Shown in pieces: positions 1 through 5,259 of a stretch of DNA of 5,259 nt. The DNA is taken from contig DAINPV010000296.1 of assembly GCA_036743315.1 (NCBI GenBank), positions 1-5,259 on the forward strand, read 5' to 3'. The notes under the pieces are model-generated. The model worked only from the letters and a program-made list of their open reading frames with translations. It was not told the origin of the DNA and searched no databases. Source of the DNA: CALBTQ01 sp036743315 (GTDB lineage Bacteria > Lernaellota > Lernaellaia > Lernaellales > Lernaellaceae). Position numbers and translations under genes: made by a program. The stretch's first letter is position 1. Every line of letters begins with the position of its first letter.

Positions 1-1284
1 CTTGACCACCAGCGGGAAGTAGACCGTCGGCGGATGGAAGCCGTAGTCCATCAGCCGCTTGGCCACGTCCATGGTCGCGATCTCGTTGGGCAGATCCTTT
101 TCGGTGAACACCACCTCGTGCATGCACGGGACGGGATGGGGCAGATGATACAGATCCTGCAGCGCCGCGCGGACGTAGTTGGCGTTAAGCACGGCCATTT
201 CGCTGGCCCGCCGCAGGCCCGCCGCGCCCATCTCGCGGATGTACGCGTAGGCGCGAATAAGCACGCCGACGTTGCCGTACCAGGCGCGCAGGCGGCCGAT
301 CGACTGCGGACGATCGTGATCGAGCCGGTAGCCGTCGCCGTCGCGCACGACGATCGGCGCGGGCAGGAAAGGCGCAAGGTGTTTTTTCACCCCGACCGGT
401 CCGGCGCCCGGGCCGCCGCCGCCGTGGGGCGTGCTGAAGGTTTTGTGCAGATTGTAGTGCAGCACGTCGGCCCCGAAATCGCCCGGCCGCGTAATGCCCA
501 TGATCGCGTTGAGATTCGCGCCGTCGTAATAGACCAGCCCGCCATGCTCGTGGACGATCTTGGCGACCTGCTCGATGTTCGACTCGAACAGGCCCAGCGT
601 GTTCGGATTGGTGATCATGATGCCGGCCAGATGTTCGTCGCAGGCCGCCGCCACCGCCGCCGGATCGAGAATACCCTGTTCGTTCGACGCCACCGGCACG
701 ACCTGATAATTGCAGATCGCCGCCGAGGCGGGATTGGTGCCGTGCGCGGTGTCGGGAATGAGCACCTTGCGGCGATGATTTTCGCCGCGCGCTTCGTGGT
801 AGGCGCGGATGAGCAGCATGCCGGTCAGCTCGCCGTGCGCGCCGGCGGCCGGCTGACAGGTGACCGCATCCATCCCGGCGATTTCGGCGAGGTCGCGCTG
901 TAGTTCGTAAATCAGTTGCAGCAGGCCCTGGTGCTCGTCGGCCGGATGTGCGTCGGCGAAGCCGGGCAGGCGGCACAGGTCCTCGTTGATTTTCGGATTG
1001 TACTTCATCGTGCACGAGCCGAGCGGATACAGGCCGTCCTCGATGTTGTAGTTGTACTGGCTCAAACGCACGAAGTGCCGCATCGCCTCGACCTCGCTGA
1101 CTTCGGGCCAGGCGGCGTCGGCCACGCGGCGCAACTCGGCGGGCGGCGACGAGGGCGCGGGCACGTCCAGCGCGCCCAGCGAGCAACCGACGCGACCGGG
1201 CGTCGAGCGCTCGAAGAGCGTCGGTTCGCAAAAGGCGATCCCGGTGCTGCCGGGGGTATCACACGGACCGTACAATTTCGACAT
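1..1284 (-). CDS. gcvPB: Glycine dehydrogenase (decarboxylating) subunit 2, P-protein beta-type subunit; 3' end cut by window edge
   Basis: With GcvPA this forms the PLP-dependent P-protein, which decarboxylates glycine and passes the aminomethyl group to lipoyl-GcvH in the cytoplasm. I translated 428 residues with no stop before the window edge. Visible family segments are LFERSTPGR (23-31), YPLGSCTMKYNPK (86-98), QPAAGAHGELTGM (144-156), PDTAHGTNPASA (177-188), TNPNTLGLFE (225-234), YYDGANLNAIMG (252-263) and NLHKTFSTPHGGGGPG (278-293). K281 is the expected PLP Schiff-base lysine. The last residues, FHPPTVYFPLVVK, normally lie about 45-70 residues before the C-terminus, so that much is missing. 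The ATG at 1284 is supported by GAGGAG at 1300-1295, ten bases upstream. It overlaps the gcvPA 3' end by 26 nt, which suggests translational coupling. The N-terminus runs about a dozen residues longer before FERS than in homologues I recall. Family assignment is very secure. Confidence 0.96.
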   Translation of the reverse strand, partial: MSKLYGPCDTPGSTGIAFCEPTLFERSTPGRVGCSLGALDVPAPSSPPAELRRVADAAWPEVSEVEAMRHFVRLSQYNYNIEDGLYPLGSCTMKYNPKINEDLCRLPGFADAHPADEHQGLLQLIYELQRDLAEIAGMDAVTCQPAAGAHGELTGMLLIRAYHEARGENHRRKVLIPDTAHGTNPASAAICNYQVVPVASNEQGILDPAAVAAACDEHLAGIMITNPNTLGLFESNIEQVAKIVHEHGGLVYYDGANLNAIMGITRPGDFGADVLHYNLHKTFSTPHGGGGPGAGPVGVKKHLAPFLPAPIVVRDGDGYRLDHDRPQSIGRLRAWYGNVGVLIRAYAYIREMGAAGLRRASEMAVLNANYVRAALQDLYHLPHPVPCMHEVVFTEKDLPNEIATMDVAKRLMDYGFHPPTVYFPLVVK

Positions 1285-2587
1285 AGCGGTCGATCTCCTC
1301 GCGGGTGTTGGCTTCGGTGACACAAGTCAAAACGGCGTTGTCCAGACCGGCGGCGAAACCGGCCAGCGGCAGACCGCCGAAGATGCCTGCGGCGTCGAGC
1401 GCGGCCAAGACTTTGTCGGCCGGAGCCTGGGGGATCCAGGCGAATTCGTTGAAGGTCGGCCCGGCGAAGGGCAGCGTCCCGACTTCGGCTAGGCGGGCTT
1501 TTAAATATTCCGCTTTGGCGTAGTTGGCCTGGGCCACGTCGCGTAGGCCCTGTTTGCCGATCAGCGCCATGTAGACGCAAGCGGCGAGGGCGCACAGCGC
1601 GTGGTTGGTGCAGATGTTGCTGGTCGCTTTTTCGCGACGGATGTGCTGCTCGCGCGTGGAGAGCGTCAGGCAGTAAGCGCGATCGCCCGCGGCGTCGATC
1701 GTCTGCCCGCAGACGCGGCCGGGCATCTGGCGCACCAGTTTTTTCGTGGTGGCGAACAAGCCCAGGTGCGGTCCGCCGAACGAAAGCGGAATGCCCAGCG
1801 ATTGTCCGTCGCCGCAGGCGATGTCGGCGCCGACTTCCCCCGGCGGCGCATACAGGCCGAATGCCAGCGCTTCGGTGAAGGACTGAATGAACAGCGCTTT
1901 CTTGCCGGCCAGCAGCTCGCCGACCGCTTTGGCATTTTCGATCACGCCCAGGTAGTTGGGCGACTGGACGATCACGCCGGCGGTTTGGTCATCGAGCAGC
2001 GCGGCAAGCCGCGCCAGGTCGGTGCGCCCGTCGGCGGCCAACGGCACGCTGACGAGCTGCACGTCCATCCACTTGGTGTAAGTGCGCAGCGTGACCAGCG
2101 CCTGCGGATGCAATCCCGCGCTGACCAGCACTTTATCGCAACGGTTGACGCGTTTGGCCATCAGCGCCGCCTCGGCGACCGCGCTGGCGCCGTCGTACAT
2201 CGAGGCGTTGGCGACTTCCATGGCCAGCAGGCGGGCGATCATCGTCTGGAACTCGAAAATCGCCTGCAGCGTGCCCTGGCTGATCTCCGGTTGATAGGGT
2301 GTGTAGGCGGTGTAAAATTCGCTGCGCCGCAAGAGATGATCGATCGCCGCCGGAATGTAATGGCGATAGGCGCCGCCGCCGGCAAAGATTGTGCGGCAAC
2401 AGCCCCGTGCAGCCAGACCGTTCATCTGCCGGGTCAGCGCCTGTTCGTCGAGCGGCGCGGGCAGATCGAGTTCGCCGGCAAAGCGCAAATTTGGCGGGAT
2501 GGCGGCGAACAGTTCATCGATAGTCTCGACGCCGATGACGCTCAGAAGACGCGCGACGTCTTCCGCGGTGTGCGGGATGTAACGCAT
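1259..2587 (-). CDS. gcvPA: Glycine dehydrogenase (decarboxylating) subunit 1, P-protein alpha-type subunit
   Basis: This is the first subunit of the two-chain glycine decarboxylase and pairs with GcvPB. It adopts a PLP-transferase fold but lacks the PLP lysine, which GcvPB supplies. The 442 residues are full length for the family (about 440-450). It starts with the typical MRYIPHTAEDVARLLSVIGV. It then shows IFAGGGAYRHYIPA (67-80), YTPYQPEISQGTLQ (96-109 region), NASMYDGASA (127-136), VQSPNYLG (207-214), PLSFGGPHLG (267-276), MPGRVCGQT (288-296) and REQHIRREKATSNICTN (312-328), and ends with TEANTREEID (424-433). The ATG at 2587 has GGAG at 2596-2593, five bases upstream. The gene begins 15 nt after the gcvH stop and overlaps gcvPB at its 3' end, so gcvH-gcvPA-gcvPB is one operon. 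No catalytic disruption or frameshift is seen. Confidence 0.97.
   Translation of the reverse strand: MRYIPHTAEDVARLLSVIGVETIDELFAAIPPNLRFAGELDLPAPLDEQALTRQMNGLAARGCCRTIFAGGGAYRHYIPAAIDHLLRRSEFYTAYTPYQPEISQGTLQAIFEFQTMIARLLAMEVANASMYDGASAVAEAALMAKRVNRCDKVLVSAGLHPQALVTLRTYTKWMDVQLVSVPLAADGRTDLARLAALLDDQTAGVIVQSPNYLGVIENAKAVGELLAGKKALFIQSFTEALAFGLYAPPGEVGADIACGDGQSLGIPLSFGGPHLGLFATTKKLVRQMPGRVCGQTIDAAGDRAYCLTLSTREQHIRREKATSNICTNHALCALAACVYMALIGKQGLRDVAQANYAKAEYLKARLAEVGTLPFAGPTFNEFAWIPQAPADKVLAALDAAGIFGGLPLAGFAAGLDNAVLTCVTEANTREEIDRYVEIVRSV
1295..1300 (-). promoter_or_regulatory. Ribosome binding site of gcvPB inside gcvPA
   Basis: GAGGAG lies within the last codons of gcvPA, ten bases before the gcvPB ATG at 1284. 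It decides the gcvPB start and explains how the two overlapping subunit genes can be translated in fixed proportion. Confidence 0.75.
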
Positions 2588-2602
2588 GTCAGCTCCGCGA
2601 TG

Positions 2603-2992
2603 TTATTCCGTTTCTTCCGCGAGGTATTTTTCGTAGGCGGCCGCGTCCATCAACTCGTCGAGTTCGGCCGGGTTGGACATTTTGATTTTGACCATCCAGC
2701 CGCCGACGTAGGGGTCGCCGTTGACGGTTTCAGGAGCGTCGACCAGCGCTTCGTTGGTTTCGACCACTTGCCCGGAAACCGGGCAGTAGATGTCGCTGAC
2801 GGCCTTGACCGATTCGACCACGCCGATCGCATCGCCCGCGCCGAAGGTCGCGCCCACATCGGGCAGTTCGAGGAACACGATGTCGCCCAAAGCGTCCTGG
2901 GCGTAGTCGCTGATGCCGATGACGGCGACGTTGCCTTCCACTTTGACCCACTCGTGATCTTTGGTAAAGCGCAGGTCCTGAGGAACGTTCAT
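2603..2992 (-). CDS. gcvH: Glycine cleavage system H protein (lipoyl carrier)
   Basis: The H protein carries the aminomethyl intermediate between P-protein, T-protein and lipoamide dehydrogenase on a swinging lipoyl arm. Its 129 residues match the usual 125-130. Visible are RFTKDHEWVKVEG (8-20), GISDYAQDALGDIVFLELPDVG (residues 26-47, the signature start of the lipoyl fold), and ESVKAVSDIY (60-69), in which K63 is the lipoylation lysine. SGQVVETNEAL and DPYVGGWMVKIK follow in the C-terminal hammerhead. The ATG at 2992 is supported by a strong AGGAG at 3004-3000 with a 7-nt spacer. It is the first gene of the gcv operon here and follows 236 nt of non-coding DNA rich in repeats. gcvT, often just upstream of gcvH in other genomes, is absent: the gene before it encodes an FmdB protein. 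Identification is secure. Confidence 0.98.
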   Translation of the reverse strand: MNVPQDLRFTKDHEWVKVEGNVAVIGISDYAQDALGDIVFLELPDVGATFGAGDAIGVVESVKAVSDIYCPVSGQVVETNEALVDAPETVNGDPYVGGWMVKIKMSNPAELDELMDAAAYEKYLAEETE

Positions 2993-3019
2993 CCTATCTC
3001 TCCTTTATTGTTTGATAGG
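2993..3019 (-). promoter_or_regulatory. gcvH: gcvH ribosome binding site displayed in a small hairpin loop
   Basis: CCTATC (3019-3014, minus strand) is complementary to GATAGG (2998-2993), which directly abuts the gcvH ATG. The 15-nt loop between them holds the whole Shine-Dalgarno sequence AGGAG (3004-3000). An alternative partner, CTATCT (3030-3025), pairs with AGATAG (2999-2994) using the same 3' arm. Both could modulate access to the start codon. The complementarity is visible; folding in the cell is inferred, and the stems are short and AU-rich. Confidence 0.5.
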
Positions 3020-3037
3020 GTTGCAGATAGTTCGAGC

Positions 3038-3067
3038 CGCACCGGCGATGCGTTTGTCGCCGGCGCA
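3038..3067 (-). repeat. Strong hairpin in the gcvH 5' leader
   Basis: On the minus strand TGCGCCGGCGA (3067-3057) pairs with TCGCCGGTGCG (3048-3038) across an 8-nt loop CAAACGCA. The stem is 11 bp in RNA, with a perfect 7-bp GC-rich core (CCGGCGA/TCGCCGG) extended by two G-U wobbles and two G-C pairs. It ends about 45 nt before the gcvH start. No T-run follows, so it is not a classical terminator; it may be a leader structure that stabilises or regulates the mRNA. Confidence 0.7.
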
Positions 3068-3108
3068 CCTGTTTTAATTCGGTTACGGAAAAAATTCGAA
3101 AGTGCGCC
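3062..3108 (-). repeat. 7-bp inverted repeat GGCGCAC/GTGCGCC in the gcvH leader
   Basis: GGCGCAC (3108-3102 on the minus strand) is complementary to GTGCGCC (3068-3062), enclosing 33 nt that include a T-run and an A-rich stretch. Most of the 3' arm is also part of the very stable hairpin at 3067-3038, so the two stems cannot form together. Confidence 0.55.
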
Positions 3109-3159
3109 CCATCGTTTATGCCGCCTATTGTTGTGTCGGAAACACCTTCAAAAGTGCGC
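3095..3159. repeat. Two 13-bp direct repeats, 52 bp apart, upstream of gcvH
   Basis: On the plus strand TTCAAAAGTGCGC (3147-3159) and TTCGAAAGTGCGC (3095-3107) agree at 12 of 13 positions. Their spacing of 52 bp is about five helical turns, which would place both on the same DNA face. One copy overlaps the start region of the putative gcvH promoter. They could be paired binding sites for a regulator. As RNA, both contain GCGCAC (minus sense) complementary to GUGCGC at 3067-3062. Confidence 0.7.
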
Positions 3160-3180
3160 TAAGTCTAGGCGGTCGATGGG
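3108..3180 (-). repeat. Nested two-segment inverted repeat upstream of gcvH
   Basis: On the minus strand CCCATCG (3180-3174), one base A, then CCGCCTA (3172-3166) are matched by TAGGCGG (3127-3121), six bases, then CGATGGG (3114-3108). This gives two perfect 7-bp helices joined by a 1 x 6 internal loop, closing a 38-nt loop. If the putative promoter at 3190-3162 is right, the 5' arm lies between its -35 and -10 and would be transcribed only in read-through mRNA from the FmdB gene. Confidence 0.65.
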
Positions 3181-3190
3181 CCTTTGTAAA
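3162..3190 (-). promoter_or_regulatory. Putative promoter upstream of gcvH
   Basis: On the minus strand TTTACA (3190-3185, five of six -35 consensus bases) is separated by 17 nt from TAGACT (3167-3162, four of six -10 bases). Start would fall near 3155, giving a leader of about 160 nt before gcvH. The spacer contains one arm of a nested inverted repeat, and the start region overlaps one copy of a 13-bp direct repeat, so the site looks like a place for regulation. The evidence is consensus and spacing only. Confidence 0.4.
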
Positions 3191-3228
3191 GTCCTGTGAA
3201 ACAGGAAACGGTGAAAAAAAGTGGAGGA

Positions 3229-3543
3229 TCAGTCGGCCTTGGCGGGCGGAGCGGTTTCAGCCTTCGGTTTGGCGTCGGCGGCGCCGTCCGCGGCCGTCGT
3301 CGAGGTAGAACTTTCCGCCTTTTCGGACGAGCCGTCGCCGTGTCCGTTCCCGTTGCTCGGGTTTTTGCCTTTATAGTCGGTGACGTACCACCCGTTGCCC
3401 TTGAGGTGGAAGCTGGAGAGGCTGACCAGTTTTTGCAGCTCGCCGCCGCAGTCCGGGCAGACCGTCAGCGCCGGCTCGGTGATGCGCTGCATCTTTTCGA
3501 CATGCGCGCCGCAGCTTTGGCACTGGTATTCGTAAATGGGCAT
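3229..3543 (-). CDS. FmdB-family zinc-ribbon protein with low-complexity C-terminal tail
   Basis: This is a 104-residue protein of the FmdB type (putative regulatory zinc ribbon). It opens with MPIYEYQCQSCGAHVEK, and the ribbon cysteines are C8, C11, C29 and C32 in two CxxC pairs (QCQSCG and VCPDCG), followed by ELQKLVS. The aromatic patch GNGWYVTDY (49-57) also recurs in the family. Residues 61 to 104 are low complexity (Asn/Gly/His, then Ser/Thr/Ala, then Lys/Pro/Ala), probably disordered. The family's biochemical role is not settled; it was named from a regulator candidate in formamidase operons. I chose the ATG at 3543 because MPIYEY is the conserved family start and GAGGA sits seven bases upstream. 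A longer in-frame form from a TTG at 3624 would add 27 residues with no family match and would begin within the putative -35 to -10 region. It lies 84 nt after the dehydrogenase gene. Confidence 0.9.
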   Translation of the reverse strand: MPIYEYQCQSCGAHVEKMQRITEPALTVCPDCGGELQKLVSLSSFHLKGNGWYVTDYKGKNPSNGNGHGDGSSEKAESSTSTTAADGAADAKPKAETAPPAKAD

Positions 3544-3566
3544 CTGGCGTTCCTCGACGAAACGAA

Positions 3567-3584
3567 CCGGTAACCGCTTACCGG
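3567..3584. repeat. Perfect 7-bp inverted repeat at the expected FmdB transcription start
   Basis: On the plus strand CCGGTAA (3567-3573), four bases CCGC and TTACCGG (3578-3584) form a perfect palindrome. It lies immediately downstream of the putative -10 and covers the expected start site. A repressor operator or a 5' mRNA hairpin would both fit. It is not a Rho-independent terminator for the minus strand because the T-run lies before the stem, not after it. The repeat is certain; its role is inferred. Confidence 0.75.
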
Positions 3585-3589
3585 CGAAA

Positions 3590-3617
3590 AAAATAATCGT
3601 TTCTGATTTATTGTCAA
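3590..3617 (-). promoter_or_regulatory. Putative sigma-70-type promoter for the FmdB gene
   Basis: Read on the minus strand, a perfect TTGACA (-35, 3617-3612) is followed after 16 nt by TATTTT (-10, 3595-3590; four of six consensus bases). Transcription would start near 3583, about 40 nt before the ATG. The stretch is markedly AT-rich against the surrounding GC-rich coding DNA. It starts only 10 nt after the dehydrogenase stop, so the FmdB gene may have its own transcript as well as any read-through. The call rests on consensus matching alone. Confidence 0.5.
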
Positions 3618-3627
3618 GGGGCAAAGG

Positions 3628-4770
3628 TCATTCTTCGAGTAGGGCGCGCGAGATGACCAGGCGCTGAATTTCGCTTGTTCCTTCATAAATGGTCAGGACT
3701 TTCGCGTCGCGGATCAGCCGCTCGACGACGTATTCCTTGGTGTAGCCGTAGCCGCCGTGGATCTGCACCGCGTTCTTCGTCCAGACGTTCAGCCGCTCGG
3801 TGGCGAAGAGCTTGGCGGTCGACGCTTCACGCGAAAACTTTTTTCCTTTTTCCTTGAGCCAAGCCGCGCGCAAGGTGAGGTTGCGCGCCGCTTCCAACTC
3901 GGTGGCCATATCGGCGATGAACCACTGAATCGCTTCGAGACGGCCGATCGGCTTGCCGAACTGCTCGCGGATTTTGGCGTATTCGACCGACGCGTCCAGC
4001 GCCGCCTGACCGATGCCCACCGCCTGGCTGGAGACCCCGATGCGCCCGCCGTCCAGGGCCATCATCGCGATGCGGAAACCTTTGCCTTCCTCGCCCAGCA
4101 GTTGGTCGGCGGGTACGCGGCAATCCTCGAAGTTGAGCGCGACGGTGTTCGAGCCGCGCAGGCCCATTTTATCTTCCGCCTTGCCCACGGTCAGGCCGGG
4201 CGTTTCGCGCTCGACGATGAAGGCGCTGACGCCGGCGGCCTTGGGCGCGTCGGAGGTGCGCGCCCAGACGACGAGCACCGATGAGTAGGCGCCGTGACTG
4301 ACAAAGGCCTTCGTGCCGTTTAGCACCCAGTGGTCGCCGTCGCGCACGGCCCGCACGGCCAGCGACGCGGCGTCGGATCCGGCGTTGGGTTCGGTCAGGC
4401 AGAACGAGCCCATCGGATAGTCGCCGCCGACGATTTTGGGAATGAACGTGCGCTTTTGTTCCTCGGTGCCGAAGGCGTTGATCGCCTCGGCGACCATGTT
4501 GGTCACGCTCATGGTGATCGCGGTGGAGGCGCAAGCGCGCGCCATCTCGCTGATGGCCAGCGAGAGGGCGACCGCGCCGACCGGCGAGCCGCCGTATTCG
4601 GCGGGGACGTTCATGCCCATCAGGCCGAGGCCGGCCATTTTTCGCAGGTTGTCCAGCGGGAATTGACCGGCCTCATCCAGGTGGGCCGCCAACGGACGCA
4701 CCTCGTTGGCGGCGAAATCGCGAACCATGTCCACGACCATGCGCTGGTCGTCGGAAAGTTGCCAATCCAT
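3628..4770 (-). CDS. Acyl-CoA dehydrogenase, short-chain/butyryl-type (complete)
   Basis: This FAD-dependent enzyme makes the alpha,beta double bond of an acyl-CoA and passes electrons to electron-transfer flavoprotein. Its 380 residues are normal for the soluble family. The N-terminal helical domain begins MDWQLSDDQRMVVDMVRDFA. The middle domain has GSFCLTEPNAGSD (121-133) and LNGTKAFVSHG (150-160). KMGLRGSNT (201-209) and RVPADQLLGEEGKGF (218-232) lead into the C-terminal helical domain, which has REQFGKPI (268-275) and IHGGYGYTKEY (337-347). IYEGTSEIQR (361-370) carries E363 at the position of the catalytic base of butyryl- and medium-chain enzymes, which argues against the isovaleryl-CoA arrangement. 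The substrate chain length cannot be read from sequence. The ATG directly follows the stop of the upstream paralogue, with GAGGGA at 4780-4775 inside that gene's end, so the two are co-transcribed and probably translationally coupled. Confidence 0.96.
   Translation of the reverse strand: MDWQLSDDQRMVVDMVRDFAANEVRPLAAHLDEAGQFPLDNLRKMAGLGLMGMNVPAEYGGSPVGAVALSLAISEMARACASTAITMSVTNMVAEAINAFGTEEQKRTFIPKIVGGDYPMGSFCLTEPNAGSDAASLAVRAVRDGDHWVLNGTKAFVSHGAYSSVLVVWARTSDAPKAAGVSAFIVERETPGLTVGKAEDKMGLRGSNTVALNFEDCRVPADQLLGEEGKGFRIAMMALDGGRIGVSSQAVGIGQAALDASVEYAKIREQFGKPIGRLEAIQWFIADMATELEAARNLTLRAAWLKEKGKKFSREASTAKLFATERLNVWTKNAVQIHGGYGYTKEYVVERLIRDAKVLTIYEGTSEIQRLVISRALLEE

Positions 4771-5259
<489 letters not shown>

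Noticed and set aside
34..903. A 289-codon open frame on the plus strand opposite gcvPB
   Set aside because: The minus-strand frame encodes unmistakable GcvPB, including the PLP lysine region. The plus-strand product has no motif and is a GC-rich shadow.
185..1231. A 348-codon minus-strand frame overlapping gcvPB
   Set aside because: It is extremely Arg-rich and without domains, in a different frame from gcvPB. gcvPB itself has no stop inside the window, so this shorter closed frame could be mistaken for the gene.
3076..3090. Shared CGGTTAC motif between the gcvH leader (plus strand) and the FmdB palindrome (minus strand)
   Set aside because: A seven-base match between two short AT/GC-mixed regions is near chance, and the gcv copy lacks the second palindrome arm.
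1601..3199. A 532-codon open frame on the plus strand opposite gcvPA and gcvH
   Set aside because: It is antisense to two genes with clear family motifs. The translation is Arg/Gly/Ala/Val/Asp/His-rich with no recognisable domain, as expected for a mirror frame of high-GC coding DNA.
3192..3206. Rho-independent terminator after the FmdB gene
   Set aside because: TCCTGT/ACAGGA forms a 6-bp stem with a 3-nt loop, but on the minus strand only CTTTAC follows it and the real T-run (3220-3214) precedes it. Too weak to call.
2993..3228. Glycine riboswitch upstream of gcvH
   Set aside because: Reading the minus strand I found no GCCGAAGG-like core, no CUCUCAGG-like segment and no tandem aptamer. 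A covariance search would be decisive, but nothing supports the call by eye.

Overview
The window is a high-GC bacterial segment in which every credible gene lies on the minus strand, so it reads right to left. The organism cannot be named from this alone. High GC, a glycine decarboxylase split into two subunits (GcvPA + GcvPB, as in Gram-positives, Thermotoga/Thermus, archaea and many delta-proteobacterial-type lineages, not the single-chain GcvP of enterobacteria), an FmdB-type zinc ribbon and tandem short-chain-type acyl-CoA dehydrogenases together suggest a delta-proteobacterial-like or other uncultured lineage. This is an inference.

Layout in transcription order: (1) 5259-4771, C-terminal part of an acyl-CoA dehydrogenase, cut by the right edge. 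(2) 4770-3628, a complete second acyl-CoA dehydrogenase, paralogous to the first and starting on the base after its stop. (3) 3627-3544, a short gap with a good promoter-like sequence and a perfect 7-bp palindrome at the expected start of transcription. (4) 3543-3229, a small FmdB-family zinc-ribbon protein with a low-complexity tail. (5) 3228-2993, the only sizeable non-coding region (236 bp): a possible promoter, a 13-bp direct repeat, several nested or mutually exclusive inverted repeats, and a hairpin that displays the gcvH ribosome binding site in its loop. (6) 2992-2603 gcvH, 2587-1259 gcvPA and 1284-1 gcvPB. gcvPB is cut by the left edge and overlaps gcvPA by 26 nt.

The gcv genes encode the lipoyl carrier (H) and both subunits of the PLP-dependent P-protein of the glycine cleavage system. 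The two subunits decarboxylate glycine and load the aminomethyl group onto the lipoyl lysine of H. gcvT (aminomethyltransferase) is not in the window and not in its common place just before gcvH. The two acyl-CoA dehydrogenases would act in fatty-acid or branched-chain acyl-CoA oxidation and appear to be a separate transcription unit.

The proteins are all ordinary families. The most unusual part is the gcvH upstream region. It shows no recognisable glycine-riboswitch core but is dense in repeats and competing potential stems. I found no mobile element, CRISPR array, tRNA or rRNA.
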